From Candidatus Neomicrothrix sp. UBA4542 (GTDB lineage: Bacteria; Actinomycetota; Acidimicrobiia; Acidimicrobiales; Poriferisodalaceae), in NCBI GenBank assembly GCA_002388005.1, contig DGLO01000011.1, forward strand, positions 13,212 to 19,675: a stretch of 6,464 nt of DNA. Direction: 5' to 3'. Positions 1 to 5,852 of the stretch are shown here, piece by piece. The notes under the pieces were generated by a model, which ran no database searches, was not told where the DNA came from, and saw nothing but the letters and a program-made list of their open reading frames with translations. The position numbers and the translations under genes were made by a program. Each line of letters starts with the position of its first letter. The first letter of the stretch is position 1.

Positions 1-173
1 ATGTAGTCGCTGTCACCACCAATATCAACCAGCGCTGCTTCACATTTTTCGGCCTTACGGCTGGTGATCATTACCTGAGCTCCCGCTGCAGCAAAAATTG
101 TCGCGATCCCTTTGCCGATACCAGCTGAGCCCCCTGTTACCAGCGCCGTTTTTCCATCGAGTCGCAAATCCAT
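1..173 (-). CDS. SDR family oxidoreductase, N-terminal part (cut by window edge)
   Basis: This is the first 57 codons of a short-chain dehydrogenase/reductase, an NAD(P)-dependent enzyme that interconverts hydroxyl and keto groups. The protein starts MDLRLDGKTALVTGGSAGIG. The glycine-rich cofactor motif TGGSAGIG is at residues 14-21, and the end of the second Rossmann strand reads VMITSRK. The basic residue after that strand suggests NADP(H), which is inference. The ATG at 171-173 is supported by an AAGGGG-like ribosome binding site about 10 bases upstream (complement of 184-191) and by its agreement with the usual SDR start. The catalytic Ser-Tyr-Lys region lies beyond the left edge, so substrate and activity cannot be judged. 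The gene follows the acyl-CoA dehydrogenase by 46 bases on the same strand and is probably co-transcribed, so it may act on the same CoA-bound intermediate. Confidence 0.88.
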   Translation of the reverse strand, partial: MDLRLDGKTALVTGGSAGIGKGIATIFAAAGAQVMITSRKAEKCEAALVDIGGDSDY

Positions 174-219
174 GTTGGCCGTGCCCCCCTTGTGCTCCAA
201 TGCAGTTCAGTCCAAATTC

Positions 220-1470
220 TTAGGTTTTGCCAATTTCGTTCCAAGGGCCGCTGTCGGCTCGCGGCTCTCGAGGGAGGCCCAAGACGCGGTCTCCAATGAT
301 GTTCCTTTGCACTTCCGAGGTGCCAGCGTAAATAGTGCCCGGTCGCGCACCGAGCATCGTCTGTACCCACGCAAGCGTCGAAAATCGCGCACCAATCGCA
401 TCAGTTTGTATGCCGTGCGCCGCCGGATCACCCCTGGGCGTCATGGCATCCGCTCCGAGTAAGTGCATGGTCTTTTCGGTGAACCACTGGTGATATTCGC
501 TCCACAGAAGCTTGTGTAGAGAGGATTCTGGACCCGGAGGATTGCCGGCGAGCACCGACGTGACCTGTCGTTGGCCCATCCATTTCATGATCTCGACTTT
601 GCTGTGCGCTCGTGAGAGATCCTGACGCACAAGCGGGTCGCCGAGAGCGCCCCGTTCCCGCGCGACCCCAGCAACTCTGTCAAGTTCGTCACGAAATCGG
701 ACAGCATCGGTGGTCGCGCCGTGACCTCGTTCGAACCCAAGGAGTACGTTCGCCACCCGCCAACCGTCATTGACGTCCCCAACCACGTTTTCTTTCGGGG
801 TCTTAGCGTCGCTGAAGAACACCTCGTTGAAGTCATGTCGGTTACTGATGTTGATAATTGGTCGACACTCGACTGTGTCTTGTTCCATTGGAACAAGGAG
901 GAATGAAATGCCCTTGTGTTTTGGAGCTTCCGGCGCAGTTCGGCACAGGACAAAGATCCAGTTGGCAGTGTGACCACTCGATGTCCAGACCTTTTGCCCG
1001 TTAATCACCCATTCGTCACCGTCAAGAACTGCGCGAGTCCCGAGATTGGCGAGGTCCGAGCCACTGTTCGGTTCGCTATATCCCTGACACCATCGATCTT
1101 CGCCACTAATTATTCGCGGTAGAAAGTGGCGTTTCTGTTCTTCGCTTCCGCATTGAATAATTGCGTTTCCGACCATAGTGATAGAGAAACCGTCGTTTTC
1201 GTTTCCCTCGGGCACCCCGGCTTTCGCAAACTCTTCAGCAAGCACGATTCGTTCAATTTCGCTGAGGCCAGCGCCCCCATATTCTTCGGGCCAGGAGACG
1301 GCGAGAAGACGATTTTCTGCGAGGAGTGTGCGCCACTCTTCGACAAAGCGGTGGCGCGCTTGCTGATCAAGTGCGCCAAGTCCAGTCCAATTGTCTGGCA
1401 AATGTTCACCGAGGAACGCCTGAATTTTTTGGCGATATGTTTCGGCCTCTTGGCTGTAGGTCGGTTGCAT
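220..1470 (-). CDS. Acyl-CoA dehydrogenase (FadE-type)
   Basis: This 416-residue FAD enzyme should introduce an alpha,beta double bond into an acyl-CoA, passing electrons to electron-transferring flavoprotein. The family layout is clear. An N-terminal helical domain spans about residues 1-125. A middle beta domain has the flavin-loop signature QGYSEPNSGSDLA at 129-141 and VINGQKVWTSSG at 155-166. A C-terminal helical domain ends in TIYAGTSEVQRNIIGDR at 379-395. The usual loop glutamate of medium-chain enzymes (YEGT) is alanine here (YAGT, Ala382). A glutamate in LLGFERG (Glu247) occupies the position of the catalytic base in isovaleryl-CoA and long-chain dehydrogenases, so the enzyme is probably active. 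Similar actinobacterial FadE proteins often act on branched or cyclic acyl groups, sometimes as paired subunits. The ATG start has a good TAGGA ribosome binding site (complement of 1477-1481), six bases upstream. The carboxyltransferase gene lies 87 bases upstream on the same strand. Confidence 0.95.
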   Translation of the reverse strand: MQPTYSQEAETYRQKIQAFLGEHLPDNWTGLGALDQQARHRFVEEWRTLLAENRLLAVSWPEEYGGAGLSEIERIVLAEEFAKAGVPEGNENDGFSITMVGNAIIQCGSEEQKRHFLPRIISGEDRWCQGYSEPNSGSDLANLGTRAVLDGDEWVINGQKVWTSSGHTANWIFVLCRTAPEAPKHKGISFLLVPMEQDTVECRPIINISNRHDFNEVFFSDAKTPKENVVGDVNDGWRVANVLLGFERGHGATTDAVRFRDELDRVAGVARERGALGDPLVRQDLSRAHSKVEIMKWMGQRQVTSVLAGNPPGPESSLHKLLWSEYHQWFTEKTMHLLGADAMTPRGDPAAHGIQTDAIGARFSTLAWVQTMLGARPGTIYAGTSEVQRNIIGDRVLGLPREPRADSGPWNEIGKT

Positions 1471-1557
1471 CTATTTTCCTAGGTCGCGGACGACCATTAG
1501 TGAATCATGACATCGCCCCTCCGCGCTGAATCTACGGCACGGAGCGGCTTTCAATAG

Positions 1558-3120
1558 CTAAGGCCGGTAACTAAATGACGTGGGGCCCAGAGTGAGGGCG
1601 CGTTGAGCTAGTTCAACCCATTCGCACAAAAGGGGGCGCGTATCGCGTGGGTCAATGATTTCTTCTATCTCGAAGAACTCCGCCGCACGGTGCGGCGACC
1701 TCACTCGGTTGAGTCTGTCTCTAATCTCTTCGAGAAGGCTTTCGGGGTCATCAGCATCAGCTAGATCTTGCTTGTAGGCAACTTCGATTCCTCCCTCAAT
1801 TGGCAGTGAACCCCAATCACCGGACGGCCATGCGTAGCGGAGGCTTCTGTAGCCCGGTTTGTTATTTGCGGCTCCGGCTACCCCGAATGCTTTCCGGATC
1901 ACCACACACGCGAATGGAGTCGTCAGTTGACCTAGAGCGGCAAGTGCTTGCGACCCGTAGCGAATCGTTGCGTTCTCTTCTGATTCTTTCCCGATGAGAA
2001 ATCCTGGGCAGTCCTCAAGGTGAACGACTGGCAAATGGAATGTGGAAGCGGTATCGAGCAGGCGAATGAGTTTGCGGCAGCCGTCCGCAGTCCACGCGCC
2101 CCCATACTGGTACGGATCTTCAGCGAACACGGCAACTGGGTACCCGTCGAGTCGAGCAAATCCAGTGATAATCGACTTCCCCCACGACCGTCCTATTTCG
2201 AAAAATGAGTCAGAGTCGAAGACTGAATCAATGATCTTTCTCATCTGGTACACCCGACGGGGTTCGCGTGGCACGGCAGACAAAAGAGACTCATCTCGAC
2301 GAGCAGTTGGATCGTCTGTCGCTGTTCGGGGTGCGGTCTCGTCGATATTCGATGGCAAATAAGACAAGAAAGCTTTGGCGCAGGCGAAGGCCTGCTCCTC
2401 GGAATCCACCGCGTCGTCTATCGCTCCGTTGGCGGTGTGGATGTCGGCGTGACCAAGTTCTTCTTTGCCGTGGTCACCTAGCTGGGCCTGTTCGACAAGA
2501 GCTGGGCCGGCGATCATCATTTGGGCACTTTCGCGAACAATCACTGAATAGTGAGAGGTAGCTACGCGCGCGGCACCGATACCTGCGACCGAACCGAGAG
2601 CTAACGACACCGACGGAGCGACCGCTAAGTGGTTAACCACGGTTTCCCAGCCTTTTAGTTGGGGAATATAGGTTCGTCCGGCAGTTTCGATGGTCTTGAC
2701 TGATCCCCCGCCCCCCATCCCGTCGACGAGCCGAATGTGGGGAAGTCTCAGTTCGAAAGCCATTCCTTCCGCTGTGTTTCGTTTCTCGGGGAGTGTCGCG
2801 TCGGCAGAACCCCCTCGAACGGTGAAGTCGTCCCCTGAGATCAAAACTGGTCGCCCATCGACTTGAGCTAATCCGAACACGAAATTTGATGGTGTTAGGG
2901 CGACAAGGTTTCCCTCCTCGTCGTAGCTCGCGACGCCGGCGGTCTTACCTATTTCGTGAAATGTGGCTGTGTCGACGATTGCCGCGACTCGTTCCCGAAT
3001 AGTTAATTTTCCGAAGGAGTGTTGCCGTTCGACTTTTTCTGCGCCTCCAAGCTCTTCGGCGAACGCTTCGCGTCGACGCAGTTCTTCGATCTCAGCTTCC
3101 CAACTCACCCATGGTTCCAA
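1558..3120 (-). CDS. Acyl-CoA carboxylase, carboxyltransferase (beta) subunit
   Basis: This 520-residue carboxyltransferase belongs to the crotonase-like family of PccB/AccD subunits, which transfer CO2 between carboxybiotin and an acyl-CoA. The N-half has GKLTIRERV at 37-45, a glycine-rich loop DGMGGGGS at 133-140 and the oxyanion region ALGSVAGIGAARV at 174-186. The C-half has GGAWTADGCRKLIRLLD at 340-356, LEDCPGFLIGKESE at 368-381 and VVIRKAFGVAGAANN at 406-420. Length is normal for the family. The sequence departs from typical propionyl-CoA carboxylase: the AYGGAYD stretch, whose Asp sets acyl specificity in Streptomyces PccB, reads AFGVAGA, so propionyl-CoA is not a safe substrate call. 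No biotin carboxylase or biotin carrier gene is in the window. A decarboxylase or transcarboxylase role is also possible. The start is uncertain: the listed one is TTG (3118-3120) with no clear ribosome binding site. An in-frame GTG at 3106-3108, giving MSWEAEIEELRR, matches the way I recall homologues beginning. Probably first gene of the leftward unit. Confidence 0.9.
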   Translation of the reverse strand: MEPWVSWEAEIEELRRREAFAEELGGAEKVERQHSFGKLTIRERVAAIVDTATFHEIGKTAGVASYDEEGNLVALTPSNFVFGLAQVDGRPVLISGDDFTVRGGSADATLPEKRNTAEGMAFELRLPHIRLVDGMGGGGSVKTIETAGRTYIPQLKGWETVVNHLAVAPSVSLALGSVAGIGAARVATSHYSVIVRESAQMMIAGPALVEQAQLGDHGKEELGHADIHTANGAIDDAVDSEEQAFACAKAFLSYLPSNIDETAPRTATDDPTARRDESLLSAVPREPRRVYQMRKIIDSVFDSDSFFEIGRSWGKSIITGFARLDGYPVAVFAEDPYQYGGAWTADGCRKLIRLLDTASTFHLPVVHLEDCPGFLIGKESEENATIRYGSQALAALGQLTTPFACVVIRKAFGVAGAANNKPGYRSLRYAWPSGDWGSLPIEGGIEVAYKQDLADADDPESLLEEIRDRLNRVRSPHRAAEFFEIEEIIDPRDTRPLLCEWVELAQRALTLGPTSFSYRP

Positions 3121-3134
3121 TCTTGAGGCGACTC

Positions 3135-3171
3135 AGCGAGCCTAGAGCGCTCTACAGGTCTCTAGCTCGCT
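3135..3171. promoter_or_regulatory. Nested inverted repeat between divergent genes, candidate operator
   Basis: The 63-bp region between the divergent carboxyltransferase and TesB genes contains two overlapping symmetric elements. The outer arms are AGCGAGCCTAGAG (3135-3147) and CTCTAGCTCGCT (3160-3171), complementary except for one extra C in the left arm. Inside them, 3143-3154 is a perfect 12-base palindrome, TAGAGCGCTCTA, so the motif TAGAG (or its complement) appears three times. The position between two divergent metabolic units fits a binding site for a dimeric repressor such as a TetR- or GntR-family protein controlling both. No convincing -35/-10 boxes were recognised. No regulator gene is in the window, so the function is inferred from symmetry and position alone. 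Confidence 0.5.
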
Positions 3172-3183
3172 AAGTTCATTCAA

Positions 3184-4038
3184 GTGTCCGATGTGTTTGC
3201 AGACCTCATGAAACTGGAACCCGCAACTGATGGAAGCTTTGTAGCGCCAACTGCTCCTGAACAGGGGCAACGAACTTTTGGGGGGCAATTCCTTGCCCAT
3301 ACCCTTAGGGCTGCTCAGTTAACTGTCGACGACGACAGGTTCGTCCACTCGACCCATTCCTATTTCTTGCGTCCCGGTGACGTTAACGCCTCTACGGAAC
3401 TTGTCGTTGAACGCGTCCGGGACGGGAGAAGTTTCAGTACTCGGGAGGTAATCGCCTATCAAGAGGGGGTTGAACGGTTCCGAACGGTTATTTCTTTTCA
3501 AGTCCCCGAAGCGGGATTGACATGGTCACCGCCAACAGAGTTCGACGTCCCCGAACCCGACGCAGAATTGGTGTCATACAACGAGTTTTGGGAATCCACC
3601 GCTCCGCACGTTGACGGCCCTTGGCATGGCAGGCAACGGCCGATGGAGATTTGGTATATCAATCCGCCTGATCTTCCTGAAGGAGTCGCCATCACAGAAC
3701 CTCAGTTGATGTGGGTTCGGCTGAGCGAGCAGTTGAACCAAGATCGTTGTCTCCACGAGGTAGCGCTTGCCTATCTGGCCGATGCGACCCTCATTGATCA
3801 TGTGTTACTTCCGCACGGATTCCGCTGGCAGGATGAACGCCTTGAAGGCGCGAGTCTTGATCATTCGATGTGGTTTCATCGTGAACCAATCGCCGATCAA
3901 TGGCTTCTGTATGAGCAGCGAGTCGAAAGTACCGGAGGAGCCCGAGGTTTGGGAAGTGGTCGTTTTTTTGACGGAAACGGCAACTTGGTTGCGACGTGTG
4001 TCCAAGAGGGGCTGATGCGTTGGGATGGCAAACATTGA
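3184..4038 (+). CDS. tesB: Acyl-CoA thioesterase II, TesB family
   Basis: This 284-residue TesB-type double-hotdog thioesterase hydrolyses acyl-CoA to free acid and CoA in the cytoplasm. The first hotdog carries QRTFGGQFLAHTLRAAQ at 29-45 and STHSYFLRPGD at 56-66. The second carries YLADATLIDHVLLPHG at 197-212, ASLDHSMWFHR at 223-233 and VATCVQEGLMRW at 269-280. Aligned with E. coli TesB (catalytic Asp204, Thr228, Gln278), the matching residues are Asp200, Ser224 and Gln274. Thr to Ser keeps the hydroxyl, so activity is expected. The length is that of the family. The start is GTG, reading MSDVFADLMKLE, which agrees with the usual TesB beginning. No Shine-Dalgarno sequence is evident in front of it, which could mean a leaderless or weakly translated message. 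It is the first gene of a rightward pair with the SDR 26 bases downstream, and it is divergent from the carboxyltransferase gene. Confidence 0.93.
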   Translation: MSDVFADLMKLEPATDGSFVAPTAPEQGQRTFGGQFLAHTLRAAQLTVDDDRFVHSTHSYFLRPGDVNASTELVVERVRDGRSFSTREVIAYQEGVERFRTVISFQVPEAGLTWSPPTEFDVPEPDAELVSYNEFWESTAPHVDGPWHGRQRPMEIWYINPPDLPEGVAITEPQLMWVRLSEQLNQDRCLHEVALAYLADATLIDHVLLPHGFRWQDERLEGASLDHSMWFHREPIADQWLLYEQRVESTGGARGLGSGRFFDGNGNLVATCVQEGLMRWDGKH

Positions 4039-4064
4039 TGAATATTCAGATGTAGTTTCGATCT

Positions 4065-4850
4065 ATGGAGATAACCCTTACCGGACGGCGGGCATTGATT
4101 ACGGGTGGCAGCCGGGGTCTCGGCCGAGCCATGGCGGAAACGTTTGCGGCGGCGGGAGCAGATGTCGCAGTGGTCGCCCGAGAAGAATCCCCGCTGCAAG
4201 AAACAGTTGCGGCGTTAGAAGGTATCCGACCACTTGGGAGATTCGTCGGAATTTCTGCTGATGTGAGTGACGCGGCAAACGTTGAGCGAGCCCACGGGCA
4301 GGCGGTCGAGTTTTTCGGTCCGATCGACGTCCTCGTGAATAACGCTGGCACCTCAAACGCCCAGCCATTCTTGAAGGTGGACGATCAAAGCTGGTTGGAA
4401 GATTTCAACCTCAAGTTCTTCTCCGCGGTTCGATTGTGTCGACTGTGCATACCAGGCATGCAGCAGCAAAGTTGGGGGAGGATCATCAATACGTTGAACT
4501 CTGCCGCTAAGGCACCCGGTGCCAACAGCTGTCCCACGTCGGTCGCTCGCGCTGCGGGAATGGCAATGACCAAAGCATTGGCCAACGAGTTCGCGGCGGA
4601 CGGGATTTTGGTAAACGCTCTCAACACTGGCCTTCTGGTAAGTCATCAGTGGGTCAAGAGGTGGGAGACCGCCGACGGCAACCAGACCTTCGATGAGTTC
4701 ATCGGCGAGATGGGACGCCGAATTCCCATCGGACGCATGGGCGATCCGCAAGAATTCGCGAACTTGGCCCTCTTCCTCGCGAGCGATGCCGCGTCGTACA
4801 TAACTGGCACCGCGATCAATATCGATGGCGGTTTAACACCGGTAGTGTGA
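4065..4850 (+). CDS. SDR family protein with altered catalytic residues
   Basis: This 261-residue protein has a full SDR fold. The cofactor motif TGGSRGLG is at 13-20, ADVSD at 65-69 (adenine contact), NNAG at 92-95, the helix-4 Asn115 of the catalytic tetrad in DFNLKFF, and the C-terminal GTAINIDGG at 248-256. The catalytic segment is unusual. Aligned without gaps to the common pattern (Ser, then Tyr 13 residues later, then Lys four later), the residues are Asn145, Thr158 and Arg162, within IINTLNSAAK and CPTSVARAAG. The proline-glycine motif after strand 6 is NTG at 187-189. All are read from an intact frame with no sign of decay. I recall SDR proteins with a similar PTSV.RAAG segment in other bacteria, so this may be a subfamily rather than a dead gene. 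Its reaction is unknown: it may use another mechanism, bind NAD(P)(H) as a partner subunit, or act on an acyl-CoA ligand. It starts 26 bases after tesB with only a weak ribosome binding site and is probably co-transcribed. Confidence 0.92.
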   Translation: MEITLTGRRALITGGSRGLGRAMAETFAAAGADVAVVAREESPLQETVAALEGIRPLGRFVGISADVSDAANVERAHGQAVEFFGPIDVLVNNAGTSNAQPFLKVDDQSWLEDFNLKFFSAVRLCRLCIPGMQQQSWGRIINTLNSAAKAPGANSCPTSVARAAGMAMTKALANEFAADGILVNALNTGLLVSHQWVKRWETADGNQTFDEFIGEMGRRIPIGRMGDPQEFANLALFLASDAASYITGTAINIDGGLTPVV

Positions 4851-4912
4851 TTTGGCGTCCGCTGAGACACCGGCGTTTGGCTGCACCGCGCCTCACCCGC
4901 CTGTCAGTGGCG

Positions 4913-5329
4913 CTACTCGTCGTTTTCCGTTAAGCGTGACAGGGATACATTCAAGTCGGCGGGAGGTCTGGTGGGCTTCCCGGACATATCGCACACACCG
5001 AGTGTAAGTTCAGCTTCGACGAGGTCCTTGCCGTCGCTTTCTCGAATAATTCGTTGCCGCCACGTCGAACTGACTCTTTTCAGCTCAACGATCTGGGTTT
5101 CGACGGTCAAAATATCCCTGGCTGTCGCGGGTTCGCGAAATTTCACATCGAGGTGGGTGACTACTATCTGTAAACCGCGTTCGCTGAGATCGGCCAAGGA
5201 CATTTCTATTTCGTCGAGAGCAACGCAGCGGGCAGCTTCGAAGTAGGCGACGTAAGCGGCGTGGTTGACATGGTTGTAAGGATCCAGTTCACCAAAACGG
5301 GGAACGATGGTGGTGGAATGCGCGGGCAT
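4913..5329 (-). CDS. Single-hotdog acyl-CoA thioesterase (4HBT/YbgC-like)
   Basis: This 138-residue single-domain hotdog thioesterase should hydrolyse an acyl-CoA or related thioester as an oligomer. The N-terminal signature RFGELDPYNHVNHAAYVAYFEAAR (residues 11-34) matches the 4-hydroxybenzoyl-CoA thioesterase/YbgC pattern. Asp16 is at the catalytic position, followed by His20, Asn22 and the helix that packs under the sheet. Downstream are DVKFREPATARD at 61-72 and a central ELKRVSSTWRQRI strand pair. The length is typical. The ATG at 5327-5329 is the natural start, with only a weak TGAG-like ribosome binding site. It lies 46 bases after the YbaK/EbsC gene on the same strand and ends convergently with the SDR, separated by 62 bases. 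The substrate is unknown. Its fold differs from the TesB enzyme nearby, so the two probably serve different acyl chains. Confidence 0.88.
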   Translation of the reverse strand: MPAHSTTIVPRFGELDPYNHVNHAAYVAYFEAARCVALDEIEMSLADLSERGLQIVVTHLDVKFREPATARDILTVETQIVELKRVSSTWRQRIIRESDGKDLVEAELTLGVCDMSGKPTRPPADLNVSLSRLTENDE

Positions 5330-5375
5330 GCTCAGACATTAGGGCGGGATGAGGAACCGGCGTGCATGGTCGGGT

Positions 5376-5846
5376 TCAAATCACAAAGTTGGCGACTTCG
5401 CCACCGCTCAAATCGACAAGTCGGTCGCTGGGGAGAGCGAAAACTGTGTCGGGGGTGCCGGCCGCACCCCATACCGTCTCGTGTAGGCGGATGTTCTGAT
5501 CGACGAAACATCGCAACTGGGTTAAATGCCCAAAGGGAGGCACGCCTCCAATTGCAAACCCTGTCGCGTCGCGAACCATTTCTGCGCCAGCTTTTTCGAT
5601 GGTACCGCCGCACAATTCGCCAAGTGTCCTCGTGTCAACTTGTTGATCTCCTGCTGTTAACGCGAGGACCGGTTCGCCTTGACATTGGAATACCAATGAT
5701 TTGATGATCTGCCCCAATTCGCAACCCAGGGCTGTCGCCGCTTCAGCTGCGGTTCGTGTTTCTTCCGAAAATCGAACGATGTTTAGTTCAACACCTAGGG
5801 AATCGACCGCGGCCCTAAACCGTTCGTTGGCTGGTAGACGGCTCAT
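5376..5846 (-). CDS. YbaK/EbsC family aminoacyl-tRNA deacylase
   Basis: This 156-residue protein belongs to the YbaK/ProX/EbsC superfamily, whose studied members cleave wrongly charged aminoacyl-tRNAs such as Cys-tRNA(Pro) or Ala-tRNA(Pro). Recognisable stretches are RTAAEAATALGCELGQIIKS at 31-50, with the conserved lysine Lys49, ATGFAIGGVPPFGH at 94-107, and WGAAGTPDTVFALP at 126-139 followed by LVDLSGGEVANFV. Length equals a complete stand-alone domain with no synthetase fusion. The ATG at 5844-5846 lies six bases after the stop of the luciferase-like gene, so translation is probably coupled; no clear Shine-Dalgarno sequence precedes it. Which mischarged tRNA it edits cannot be told from the sequence. 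Its company (an oxidoreductase and a thioesterase) is not translational, so it may simply be a passenger in the operon or may hydrolyse a different activated acyl ester. Confidence 0.9.
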   Translation of the reverse strand: MSRLPANERFRAAVDSLGVELNIVRFSEETRTAAEAATALGCELGQIIKSLVFQCQGEPVLALTAGDQQVDTRTLGELCGGTIEKAGAEMVRDATGFAIGGVPPFGHLTQLRCFVDQNIRLHETVWGAAGTPDTVFALPSDRLVDLSGGEVANFVI

Positions 5847-5852
5847 TAGGAG

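Noticed and set aside
112..462. Open frame of 116 codons on the plus strand over the SDR/dehydrogenase junction
   Set aside because: It overlaps two supported genes on the other strand, is rich in Arg and Ser in the way of shadow frames, and shows no family motif.
1126..1482. Open frame of 118 codons on the plus strand, antisense to the acyl-CoA dehydrogenase
   Set aside because: It lies wholly over the well-supported dehydrogenase, has no recognisable domain, and looks like an antisense shadow.
220..3120. Leucine-degradation (isovaleryl-CoA dehydrogenase plus methylcrotonyl-CoA carboxylase) or acyclic terpene (atu-like) cluster
   Set aside because: The carboxyltransferase lacks the motifs of methylcrotonyl/geranyl-CoA carboxylase beta subunits, and no biotin carboxylase, hydratase or lyase gene is visible.
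4888..4913. Possible terminator hairpin (GCGCC/GGCGC) between the convergent SDR and thioesterase genes
   Set aside because: The stem is only five pairs with a 16-base loop and no T-run follows on either strand, so it is not a convincing intrinsic terminator.
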